A stretch of DNA of 7,291 nucleotides from Actinomycetes bacterium (GCA_021844725.1 JAKBSX010000133.1:1-7291), one strand, 5' to 3'. Positions 1-5,531 are shown, counted from the stretch's first letter. Notes: generated from the sequence alone by a model not told the origin. A program made the numbers and translations.

Positions 1-310
1 GAAAGTGCTCCGATTGAAAGTTGTCCAAGTATAGGGTTCCCGATTGCGAGCGACAGCCAACTAAGCAACCCGATGCAGCAAGAATGGGGAAACCAGGGCG
101 GTTTTGCGTTACCACAGATGGACCCTAACGGTATTTACCAGGGCAACTCGACCGGAACCTATGTTCTTTGCTCTAAGTCTGATGGATCAACATATGTAGT
201 CTACTGGGAAGGCTTCGTGCAGACGATTACCGGACCTGCTATTTGGAACACTAAGACAAATTCAGTTCAACTAACCGGACCCTCTACCGTCAACGTGTCT
301 ACTCAGACAT
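1..310 (+). repeat. Left arm of a 310-bp imperfect inverted repeat
   Basis: Bases 1-310 equal the reverse complement of 1890-1581 with no gaps and 13 mismatches by hand alignment (positions 60, 72, 91, 92, 108, 111, 166, 168, 174, 178, 192, 204, 216). The last 94 bases (217-310) are identical, and similarity stops abruptly at 310/311. The arm begins at the window edge, so the full repeat may be longer. Nine of the eleven changed codons are synonymous, so both copies descend from functional coding sequences. Confidence 0.97.
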
Positions 311-546
311 ACGCGACTTGCGAGCACTTACTGCGTATCCGGCTTGAATCGCCGCTATCTCGAACGCTTCCAAGTGGTTCAGACGTGAGCTATAAAATCG
401 TCTCACTCCGGTTGCCCTGTTGGTGCTCCCATCAGCTTCGATCATGGTGTCTACTAACAACTTGGCTTGTCTCGAAGAGAGGTGTGAAACTGCGTTTAGA
501 TCAAATAGCTTTTCCCCGACAATCAAGGGTGTATCTTCTCTGTTGA
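1..546 (+). pseudogene. Truncated second allele of the lipoprotein gene, 3' end lost
   Basis: Frame 1 is open from the window edge. Its first 103 codons match the middle and C-terminal part of the lipoprotein encoded at 2103-1561, with only two amino-acid changes: Asn for Gly at codon 91-93 and Ser for Ala at codon 178-180. After base 310 the frame runs antisense through the intein until a stop at 544-546. That tail is low-complexity nonsense and lacks the SSTVAK ending of the other copy. The 5' end lies outside the window. The copy is either a broken duplicate on the opposite strand or a related strain's allele joined in by a chimera. The homology is certain; a functional product is not supported. 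Confidence 0.75.
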
Positions 547-1555
547 AACGAAAAACCACTTGGTCAAAGTTGGAACGAAGCACTCTGCCTGTTCGACTGA
601 CGGCTTCCTTGTCTCTGACGTGTCTTATTCCCTCCTCAATCGAAAGATTAAGTGATCTGATGGCTTCAATTTTGCGGTGCTTACCTACTGCTATTCCCCA
701 TTGACTATTTCGTTTCCAGCCATCCGCTGCTATCCAAGCGCATAGGCGAATTTCGTTATCGGAGATTTCCATTTCCTTTTCGCTAGTAGGCACCTTGCGC
801 GGTATAAGCCACGGACCCCGCGAGTGTGAAGTTTCATACATTGCGCTCGCTTCTACTTTTCCAACAGTCGTTACCATGTCGTGGTTAGGCGTAACGACAA
901 AGTTCAGATCGTCCGACTCCCACGCCACCATTGGGCCTGGATAGTACTGTCTAAACGGAATAGCTTCGACTGGCTCTAGCCCATGGTCGGTTACTTGCAT
1001 GATCCGGCTTCCTTCTGGAACCTCCGAGAATCTAACAAATCCTCTGTCCGTCAAGACCTCTGTATCTTCGGAAAAACATTTACCCAACATCAGCGGACCG
1101 CCCCGTTTCCAAAAATCCTTGAGGTTCCCGTTCTTGTCTAGTTGTGCGTACGTATCCCAGTTGGCTACCGCCCAAAGAGGCTCCGAGAATCCGGCACGAT
1201 AAACGCCTACTTTTGCGGCTACCGGATGCGTTTTCTTTAGCCAGACCTCAGTCCATATGCCATCTTCACCACACCAGTAGATCGGTGTTTGTCCCGCGTA
1301 CTCATGTGACCTTTGAGCTGTCAATCTTGCAGCATCGATTGAAGCCTGTACCTGGTACACATTCCTGCCTACGTTCTTATCCCAACGCGGCACAAGGTAA
1401 ATTTGCTTCATAAACGGATCTAGTTGCGTGCGATTACAGATATGGATAAACAGTTCTAGTTCGTCGTTGCTTGCGCCTTTAGCAATGGTTCGCTTTATCA
1501 GATCGACTTTTGCGTCGTCTAGCTGATTTGGGAGCGCTAGTTCTGTGCTTGTCAT
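299..1555 (-). CDS. bet: Bet/RecT-family ssDNA annealing protein, interrupted by an intein and 3'-truncated
   Basis: Residues 1-159 are the N-terminal part of a phage Bet-type annealase. Recognisable stretches are FIHICNRTQLDPFMKQIYLV (36-55), the YQVQASIDAARLTAQRS region (67-83), and the W...GGPLMLGK segment (149-159). Such proteins pair complementary single strands after a nuclease has resected DNA, as Red beta does with an exonuclease partner. In the family this last segment continues as KCAEALALRKAFP. Here it continues as CFSEDTEVLTDRGF, a typical intein start, and 259 residues of intein follow. The C-extein is absent: the frame leaves intein sequence at base 311 and stops within the inverted repeat as MSE-stop. 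The start at 1555 lies 5 bases after the lipoprotein stop with only a weak Shine-Dalgarno (GTAGG). The RecB-like nuclease upstream is the likely partner. As assembled, no mature annealase can be made. Family assignment is strong. Confidence 0.88.
   Translation of the reverse strand: MTSTELALPNQLDDAKVDLIKRTIAKGASNDELELFIHICNRTQLDPFMKQIYLVPRWDKNVGRNVYQVQASIDAARLTAQRSHEYAGQTPIYWCGEDGIWTEVWLKKTHPVAAKVGVYRAGFSEPLWAVANWDTYAQLDKNGNLKDFWKRGGPLMLGKCFSEDTEVLTDRGFVRFSEVPEGSRIMQVTDHGLEPVEAIPFRQYYPGPMVAWESDDLNFVVTPNHDMVTTVGKVEASAMYETSHSRGPWLIPRKVPTSEKEMEISDNEIRLCAWIAADGWKRNSQWGIAVGKHRKIEAIRSLNLSIEEGIRHVRDKEAVSRTGRVLRSNFDQVVFRFNREDTPLIVGEKLFDLNAVSHLSSRQAKLLVDTMIEADGSTNRATGVRRFYSSRLNHLEAFEIAAIQAGYAVSARKSRMSE
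311..1078 (-). other. Intein with LAGLIDADG homing endonuclease in the Bet gene, C-terminus missing
   Basis: The intein begins at Cys160 of the Bet reading frame (codon 1078-1076). Splicing block A is CFSEDTEVLTDRGF, with the nucleophilic Cys first. Block B is VVTPNHDMVTT (220-230), with the TxxH motif T222 and H225. Two endonuclease helices follow: LCAWIAADG (271-279) and LLVDTMIEADG (366-376), with the acidic residues D278 and D375 intact. A later helix region, LEAFEIAAIQAGYAV, fits the part after the second motif. The terminal blocks with the His-Asn splice end are missing because the sequence is replaced at base 310. The insertion point is just before the conserved Cys of the Bet KCAEA segment, so the +1 extein residue would be Cys. 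Splicing cannot occur in this version. The intein identity rests on four motifs in the right order and on the site. Confidence 0.9.
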
Positions 1556-1560
1556 GTCGC

Positions 1561-2103
1561 CTACTTAGCTACCGTTGAAGATGTCTGAGTAGACACGTTG
1601 ACGGTAGAGGGTCCGGTTAGTTGAACTGAATTTGTCTTAGTGTTCCAAATAGCAGGTCCGGTAATCGTCTGCACAAAGCCTTCCCAATAGACTACATACG
1701 TTGATCCATCAGCCTTGGAGCACAAAACATAGGTTCCGGTCGAGTTGCCCTGGTAAATACCGTTAGGGTCCATCTGTGGCAATGCAAAACCGCCCTGGCC
1801 TCCCCATTCTTGCTGCATTGGGTTGCTTAGCTGGCTGTCGCTCGCAATCGGGAACCCTATACTTGGACAACTTTCAATCGGAGCACTTTCGCCCATATTA
1901 AACATGAACGTTGTGGTAGCTACCGTCTTGGTTTGTGCTAGTTCGATGTTGATAAGAGTTTGTCTTAGCTGCGAGTACTTCACTGCTGGCAAAGGTTGCA
2001 CCTTTTCGAGCTGATTGGTTATCTTTTGTTGCTGTACGGCTGCGGGTGAACTTGTGCCGCCACATGCTGCTAGGCCAAGACCCAGAAGAGTTATCCCCCG
2101 CAA
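1561..2103 (-). CDS. Secreted lipoprotein, probable start frameshifted
   Basis: The open frame begins at TTG 2103 and reads MRGITLLGLGLAAC, with lipobox LAAC and Cys14 as the predicted lipidated residue, followed by a Gly/Ser-rich tether (GGTSSPAA). The mature part has a predicted helical stretch (about 25-60) and a domain with two Cys (ESCPS and YVLCS) that could form a disulfide. It contains the phrase QMDPNGIYQGNSTGTYVLC and ends SSTVAK. No known family is recognised. A better start is ATG 2122, which has GGAGGG 5 bases upstream and overlaps the previous stop as TAATG. It is one base out of frame; with four G instead of five at 2095-2099 the product would begin MRKTVTIAGITLLGLGLAAC, a standard signal peptide. 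The protein presumably sits on the outer face of the host membrane. Superinfection exclusion is possible but unproven. Codons 1581-1890 are repeated inverted at the window start. Confidence 0.8.
   Translation of the reverse strand: MRGITLLGLGLAACGGTSSPAAVQQQKITNQLEKVQPLPAVKYSQLRQTLINIELAQTKTVATTTFMFNMGESAPIESCPSIGFPIASDSQLSNPMQQEWGGQGGFALPQMDPNGIYQGNSTGTYVLCSKADGSTYVVYWEGFVQTITGPAIWNTKTNSVQLTGPSTVNVSTQTSSTVAK
1581..1890 (-). repeat. Right arm of the 310-bp inverted repeat, within the lipoprotein gene
   Basis: This is the counterpart of bases 1-310 in opposite orientation, 297 of 310 bases identical without gaps. It covers lipoprotein codons from ESAPIESC to the STQT near the C-terminus. The arms flank 1,270 bases carrying the last lipoprotein codons and the Bet-intein gene. 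Confidence 0.97.
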
Positions 2104-2133
2104 TAGTTACCGTCTTTCTCATTAGTTCCCTCC
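2095..2133 (-). promoter_or_regulatory. Strong ribosome site and ATG out of frame with the lipoprotein, before a G5 run
   Basis: On the minus strand GGAGGG (2133-2128) precedes ATG at 2122 by 5 bases, and this ATG overlaps the TAA of the upstream membrane protein gene. The frame starts MRKTVTIAG and then runs into a 74-residue nonsense frame. A run of five G at 2099-2095 lies exactly where losing one G joins this start to the LLGLGLAAC lipobox frame. A sequencing error, slippage-based switching, a real disabling mutation, or a +1 ribosomal shift would all fit. Confidence 0.7.
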
Positions 2134-2475
2134 ACAGTTTGAGCTAGCCCAGCTAGCTATATTCGTTGGTTTGGTTGTTATGGTGCCGATAATTCCGCAT
2201 GTCTGATTTGTCATCGTTGCAATCTCGGCTTTCAGTGCCGAAGTTTCGGACCTTGGCGTATTCGGAGATGCAAGAGTGACTTTGAGCGAATCAATCTGCG
2301 GAATGAGATTGTCCGCCTGCTCGATGTAAGCGCTTTGTGCGCCGTACTGAGTCTGGTAAATCTTGGCTGTTCGTGATGTAGCGCTTGCAAATGCGTGCCA
2401 ATAGAGGAACCATCCCCCAATAGCAAGAAGTGCAACTCCTACCGCTGATCCAATAATGACTAATGCTGTTTTCAT
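2122..2475 (-). CDS. Small membrane-anchored protein with extracytoplasmic domain
   Basis: This 117-residue protein starts MKTALVIIGS and has one hydrophobic segment at about 4-26 (ALVIIGSAVGVALLAIGGWF), which acts as an uncleaved anchor or a long signal. The rest is polar: a predicted helical stretch YQTQYGAQSAYIEQADNLIP, then a second helix around SETSALKAEIATM, then a tail with two Cys (NQTCG and SNCGGN) suited to a disulfide outside the cytoplasm. The anchor followed by a YQTQY-type helix recalls phage LemA-like proteins, but the resemblance is too weak for a name. The ATG overlaps the ligase stop as ATGA, and its TAA overlaps the strong ATG that precedes the lipoprotein. This suggests translational coupling and perhaps a joint role of the two envelope proteins. 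Function unknown. Confidence 0.8.
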   Translation of the reverse strand: MKTALVIIGSAVGVALLAIGGWFLYWHAFASATSRTAKIYQTQYGAQSAYIEQADNLIPQIDSLKVTLASPNTPRSETSALKAEIATMTNQTCGIIGTITTKPTNIASWASSNCGGN

Positions 2476-3521
2476 AAAGTGTTTCCTTTCGGTTCAATCA
2501 TCTTCCAAATGTGTTTCGAGTAGTCCTTACCGTCAAGCATTGAAAACAGGATTGAGCGGCGTGGGGATTTCATAGCTTCAAGTGCAAACGCCTTACGATC
2601 CTCCGTACCGACACGAAGCTTCAATTGCTCAAATTCATAGTGTGAGTCAATGCCAATTAGAAAAACCCTCTGAATGAGGTCCGCGTTGACATCCGTGATC
2701 CACTCATAAGTCTCGTCTGGCACTATCGCTAGGATTTCGTCTAGGCTGCCGCCGTTGCTTAGAATCTCCCAAATTCGATGTTCAGTAAGTCCGCTCAGGA
2801 TCTTGTGTAGCTGGACATATCGAGGGTGCTTTACCTTTACCCTGAATCCTGAATCAAAGCGGATTACGTACCCCTCCGCGTCGTCTCTGTCTGGTAGTTG
2901 GTCTATCTCGGACTGATCAGATGTGCCATCTAGAAACAACTGAGGAAAGCTAAGAAACTTTGGAACTGACGTGTAAACGTCCTTACCTGTGCGGTTGTCT
3001 ATCACGGCAAGAAACACAAGCTCTTCTCTATCGCCATAGTTGACTACGATTTTGTTATCGGGTGCTATCCATTCCATTAGCCAAGTAGTGCCTGGTACGA
3101 TTGGAAGTGTAAGTCCCTTACCCTTTAGCCATTCCTTAGCTGCTACGGTCTGGTCTGAAACAAATGAACCGCGGGTGTTCATCTGAATATCACCAAAGCC
3201 ATCACGGTAAGCAATGATCAGCGAACCGTCTAGCTTGTCTGTTGCTTGGAACGGTTCATTCGGTATCCGGGGCAATTCTGGATTAGCGTGTTCCTCCAGA
3301 TTCCAAAACTTGGGGAACGGCCTAGCTAGAAGATTGTCTTTATCGTCAGTTACCAACCCACGGCATAACCGAGTCTCTAGGTTCCAATTTCTTGATATTT
3401 GACAAAGGTTGGTATAGTTGTACAAAATTCGTCCATCGTCAGACTCTTTGCGGTCGATCATCTTTTCTGCGACCAGCCGTTTCAGTTCACTAATATCTAA
3501 AATCTCACTCAAATGAGTCAT
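2472..3521 (-). CDS. rnlA: T4 Rnl1-like RNA ligase
   Basis: An ATP-dependent RNA ligase that joins 5'-phosphate and 3'-hydroxyl RNA ends through a ligase-AMP intermediate. Visible motifs are RG at 54-55 (CRGLV), ARPFPKFWNL (66-75), nucleotidyl-transfer motif I KLDGS (96-100) with Lys96 as the expected AMP acceptor, motif III LMEWIAPDNKIVVNY (148-162), the LVFLAVIDN region (168-176), motif IV EGYVIRF (216-222), and motif V VKVKHPRY (228-235). A helical C-terminal part of about 110 residues resembles the RNA-end recognition domain of T4 Rnl1; the length of 349 is close to the 374 of that enzyme. With the polynucleotide kinase/phosphatase upstream it forms an RNA repair pathway, most likely for tRNA cut by host anticodon nucleases. 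The start is ATG 3521, overlapping the HNH stop as ATGA. A diverged copy of its first 30 codons lies at 4076-3984. Confidence 0.94.
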   Translation of the reverse strand: MTHLSEILDISELKRLVAEKMIDRKESDDGRILYNYTNLCQISRNWNLETRLCRGLVTDDKDNLLARPFPKFWNLEEHANPELPRIPNEPFQATDKLDGSLIIAYRDGFGDIQMNTRGSFVSDQTVAAKEWLKGKGLTLPIVPGTTWLMEWIAPDNKIVVNYGDREELVFLAVIDNRTGKDVYTSVPKFLSFPQLFLDGTSDQSEIDQLPDRDDAEGYVIRFDSGFRVKVKHPRYVQLHKILSGLTEHRIWEILSNGGSLDEILAIVPDETYEWITDVNADLIQRVFLIGIDSHYEFEQLKLRVGTEDRKAFALEAMKSPRRSILFSMLDGKDYSKHIWKMIEPKGNTL

Positions 3522-3988
3522 GCCGCCCCCCTTTCAGTATCGACAGCTTTTAACAAATACTCTGCTGCCCGGAGAACGTTCTCTGGATTGTCGTCAAAGT
3601 AGCCGATTCCGAGATTACAACGACGACACAAAAGACCCCGGATTTGGTCCGTGTCGTGGTCGTGATCGACAACGGCGTCATTCGAGGAAAGCCCCTCATA
3701 AATGGTTAGCTGCACACCGCAAATGGCACAACCACCGGACTGCTCGGAAAAAATGGACATAAAATCCTCACGCCGGATTCTGTATCGGGTGTAGAGTGCA
3801 CTCCACCGCCTGCGGTCGATCTGCGCTGGCGTAAATACCGGGACTCCCTTTCTGCGACGCTGTAGCCGGGCATACTCGCGCCACACCCGCGTACATTCTT
3901 CGCATCTGCATTTTCTATTCGAGTACCCAGAGAGACTGCCGTGTTGCCACGTTCTCTTGCGTGGGTAAACTCCCTTAGGCATCTCCAT
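3518..3988 (-). CDS. HNH endonuclease, recombination endonuclease VII type, with N-terminal zinc module
   Basis: The C-terminal domain matches the T4 endonuclease VII fold: zinc Cys pairs CAIC (87-90) and CRRC (121-124) around VDHDHDTDQIRGLL (107-120), with the catalytic DHDH at 108-111 and a trailing N-GIGYFDDNPENVLRAAEYL. The first 50 residues carry a small Cys module, HGSLSGYSNRKCRCEEC, followed by an Arg-rich helix likely to touch DNA. Such genes act as Holliday-junction or branched-DNA nucleases, or as free-standing homing endonucleases. The second use fits here, because the gene sits inside a duplicated RNA-ligase 5' region. Start choice: ATG 3988 has AAGGAA 7 bases upstream. The family's habitual beginning, MPKGVYPRK, points to ATG 3982 as the ancestral start, which has no well-spaced ribosome site. 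The stop overlaps the ligase ATG. Target site unknown. Confidence 0.88.
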   Translation of the reverse strand: MEMPKGVYPRKRTWQHGSLSGYSNRKCRCEECTRVWREYARLQRRRKGVPVFTPAQIDRRRWSALYTRYRIRREDFMSIFSEQSGGCAICGVQLTIYEGLSSNDAVVDHDHDTDQIRGLLCRRCNLGIGYFDDNPENVLRAAEYLLKAVDTERGAA

Positions 3989-4076
3989 CGTCCGATTCCT
4001 TGCGGTCTATGTAGCCTTCCTTGACCATAAGCTTTAGGTTTTCCATGTCAAGGATGTCACTAAGCGGGATTAGCAC
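3975..4076 (-). pseudogene. Remnant of an RNA ligase 5' end, cut by the HNH gene
   Basis: From GTG 4076, overlapping the kinase/phosphatase stop as TAGTG, a short frame encodes 33 residues and stops at TAA 3977-3975. Residues from LSDILD through ENLKLMVKEGYIDRKESDDG align without gaps with residues 4-30 of the RNA ligase (LSEILD ... IDRKESDDG): 18 of 27 amino acids and 50 of 81 bases agree by hand count. Alignment ends at the Gly codon, where the HNH gene takes over. LMVKEGYI also looks like the family consensus. The simplest reading is that a ligase gene once followed the kinase gene directly and an HNH-plus-ligase segment from a diverged relative was joined at GACGATGGA. The product, if made, is a non-functional peptide, though its translation could feed ribosomes to the HNH start. 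Confidence 0.82.
3989..4001 (-). promoter_or_regulatory. Ribosome site for the HNH gene, borrowed from the ligase remnant
   Basis: AAGGAA at 4001-3996 lies 7 bases before ATG 3988. It is made of the Lys-Glu codons of the ligase remnant's DRKESDDG, and the ATG is read from its GAC-GAT-GGA (Asp-Asp-Gly) codons. The intact ligase has the same GACGATGGA but with AAAGAG in place of AAGGAA. This supports 3988 as the working start. Confidence 0.55.
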
Positions 4077-4954
4077 TAGAAGTCACCATCCGCTACTTGA
4101 AGCACTGGCAGCCCTAATGAACGCCACATTTCTACAACCGAGTTTCGGTCATCTATCACATAATCGACCTGGAACTTGTCACGGATGTGCTTATCAAACA
4201 GTTCACGCTTTACGATTGCGTCTTTACGCTTATCACCCGTTGCACGCATGTAAAGGTCAATGTTTTCTGGGTAGGCATACCCTAGGTGCTCTGCTATCCA
4301 GGCACATGTTTGCGCATGACAAGCGTCATCACGTCCAGACGTAAACACAACGTCCGTGTTCTCACCGAGTGATTGCACCAACCGCACGATCGGCGTATTC
4401 GGCGTGTCTAGTCCAACCTTTGAATAGTCGTAGATGTCACGGTCACCTTTGATAGCTAACGTGCCGTCGATGTCACAGATAATCACATGTGGCAGGCTTG
4501 GGTCAGGCTCGTAAACCTCTGGCTTTGGCGCTAGAAATTCTCGGTACATTCCACGTATGACCCTCTCGCCTACACTCTTGGGTCGCTGCAAATCACGCTT
4601 GATGCAGGTTTCTAGCGGTACGTCTGTGAAGTCCTGGATTCGGAACTCGCACGGGTAAAATTCCACTATCGTAGTCAATGCGTAAAGGTCACCCATCGTC
4701 TTTTCTGAAAGGTTCGTATCATCTACGATCACGGTCTTTCCTTGCCGAAGCGCTGCACAAATAACCTGATCTCGCACAAGCTTCGTGATACCCTCGGTCT
4801 TATTACCCTTCCAGCGTCCAGCATGCAGCATGTCTCTTAGCGAGTCGCGATTTACCCTCACGACGGTTCCGGCTTCATGCTCTAGTACGTACTTCTCTGC
4901 CCATGTCGATTTACCGGAACCAGGCAAACCCCTAGTGGCTATTAGGCGTGTCAT
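4076..4954 (-). CDS. pseT: Polynucleotide 5'-kinase / 3'-phosphatase, T4 PseT-like
   Basis: A two-domain RNA end-healing enzyme. The N-terminal kinase has P-loop GLPGSGKST (9-17), NRDSLR (35-40) with D37 and R40 matching the catalytic acid and Arg of T4 Pnk, DDTNL (78-82), and RGMYREF (134-140), which fits the T4 RSMYKSM region. The C-terminal HAD-type phosphatase has DIDGT (161-165), with nucleophile D161 and general acid D163, then TSGR (205-208), DKRKDAIVK (241-249), and IDDRNSVVEMWR (267-278). The end, QVADGDF, nearly equals the T4 ending QVASGDF, and the length of 292 is close to the 301 of T4. It phosphorylates 5'-OH ends and removes 3' or 2',3'-cyclic phosphates so that the ligase downstream can seal them. 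The start overlaps the 68-aa gene stop as ATGA. All key residues appear present. Confidence 0.95.
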   Translation of the reverse strand: MTRLIATRGLPGSGKSTWAEKYVLEHEAGTVVRVNRDSLRDMLHAGRWKGNKTEGITKLVRDQVICAALRQGKTVIVDDTNLSEKTMGDLYALTTIVEFYPCEFRIQDFTDVPLETCIKRDLQRPKSVGERVIRGMYREFLAPKPEVYEPDPSLPHVIICDIDGTLAIKGDRDIYDYSKVGLDTPNTPIVRLVQSLGENTDVVFTSGRDDACHAQTCAWIAEHLGYAYPENIDLYMRATGDKRKDAIVKRELFDKHIRDKFQVDYVIDDRNSVVEMWRSLGLPVLQVADGDF

Positions 4955-5157
4955 AGGCTCTCCCTACCTTTCAGCCAGAGTCGGTCATACAGTTCGCAAA
5001 GTTCGCTTGCGTCCTCTTCGGTCATCGGATAAGGAAAGCCGTGCCAGCGCTCCCCGAGATATAAAAAGTCTTTCATATGGGGAAGCGACCTACATACCGC
5101 CCACGTGTGGACCGCTTTCTCTGGCGCATGTCCATGTTCGTAGCTAACGACCATCAT
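4951..5157 (-). CDS. Small protein of unknown function (68 aa)
   Basis: The product starts MMVVSYEHGHAPEKAVHTW and has no recognised domain, signal peptide or membrane segment. The C-terminal half is acidic and helical (TEEDASELCELYDRLWLKG). Two Cys are present, but not in a metal-binding spacing. The gene is supported by an excellent ribosome site (AAGGAGGGGG just before ATG 5157) and by ATGA overlaps at both ends, with the paralog gene upstream and the kinase/phosphatase downstream. Position alone would suggest a link to nucleic-acid metabolism, which is weak evidence. Confidence 0.75.
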   Translation of the reverse strand: MMVVSYEHGHAPEKAVHTWAVCRSLPHMKDFLYLGERWHGFPYPMTEEDASELCELYDRLWLKGRESL

Positions 5158-5531
5158 TCCCCCTCCTTATGGTAGACTTTGCGCGTTGCCACCACGATAT
5201 TTGTGACAACATCGGTAGGTAGCGGACTATCCAACGTATGGAACAGTAAATCGTCGCCCCTTACGCAAAATGAATCCTCGCACTCTCTGAACTTCGCTAG
5301 CTCGGCCTCCAACCGCTCAACCTCTTCTAGTAGGTTGGCTATATCGGTAGGTGCGTGGGCAATGAACTCTGCATCATCAGCTAATAAGAACGAATCCGGC
5401 TCAACTACACAGTCATGAGCACCATCTATCGCACTCGCCGCCTCACCATATTCTCCTGTACACGGAACATATTTCCACGGTCCAGGCGTTGCAGCTTCTA
5501 GGCGTGCTTTGATAGCTTCTTTGTCAATCAT
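5154..5531 (-). CDS. Small phage protein of the ATPGPW...EVERLEAE type, paralog 2
   Basis: The start is set at ATG 5531 (MIDKEAIKARLEAATPGPW), because GGAGGG lies directly upstream and the ATG overlaps the previous stop as ATGA. The longer frame from 5591 would lie wholly within the preceding gene. Features are the N-terminal AIKARLEAATPGPW, then DAEFIAHAPTDIANLLEEVERLEAELAKFRE (about 73-103), a likely short coiled coil, then a C-terminal extension. Proteins with this architecture are common, often several per genome, in actinobacterial and other phages, and their function is not established. It is clearly related to the next gene upstream, sharing the MID-AI-AR start and the AEF-A-AP-D-A-LLEEVERLEA block. 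Confidence 0.8.
   Translation of the reverse strand: MIDKEAIKARLEAATPGPWKYVPCTGEYGEAASAIDGAHDCVVEPDSFLLADDAEFIAHAPTDIANLLEEVERLEAELAKFRECEDSFCVRGDDLLFHTLDSPLPTDVVTNIVVATRKVYHKEGE
5304..5372 (-). repeat. Shared block of the tandem paralogs (copy 2; copy 1 at 5603-5671)
   Basis: These 69 bases encode the EF-A-AP-D-A-LLEEVERLEA segment and align without gaps with 5603-5671 in the same orientation. By hand count 53 of 69 bases agree. Differences are mostly at third codon positions, so this is an old protein-level duplication rather than a recent DNA repeat. Confidence 0.8.

Noticed and set aside
420..704. Plus-strand 94-aa frame
   Set aside because: It is antisense to the intein, with no ribosome site or recognisable motif; the minus-strand intein motifs explain the openness.
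1..1890. Diversity-generating retroelement template/variable repeat pair
   Set aside because: Mismatches are scattered transitions and a few transversions at mostly synonymous sites, not concentrated at adenines. The repeats are inverted and no reverse transcriptase is present.
1898..2122. 74-aa minus-strand frame starting MRKTVTIAGD as a separate gene
   Set aside because: After nine plausible residues it becomes an out-of-frame reading of the lipoprotein. It is better explained by a one-base shift at the G5 run.
4021..4344. Plus-strand 107-aa frame rich in His and Leu
   Set aside because: It is antisense to the kinase/phosphatase C-terminal domain, whose HAD motifs are complete on the minus strand.
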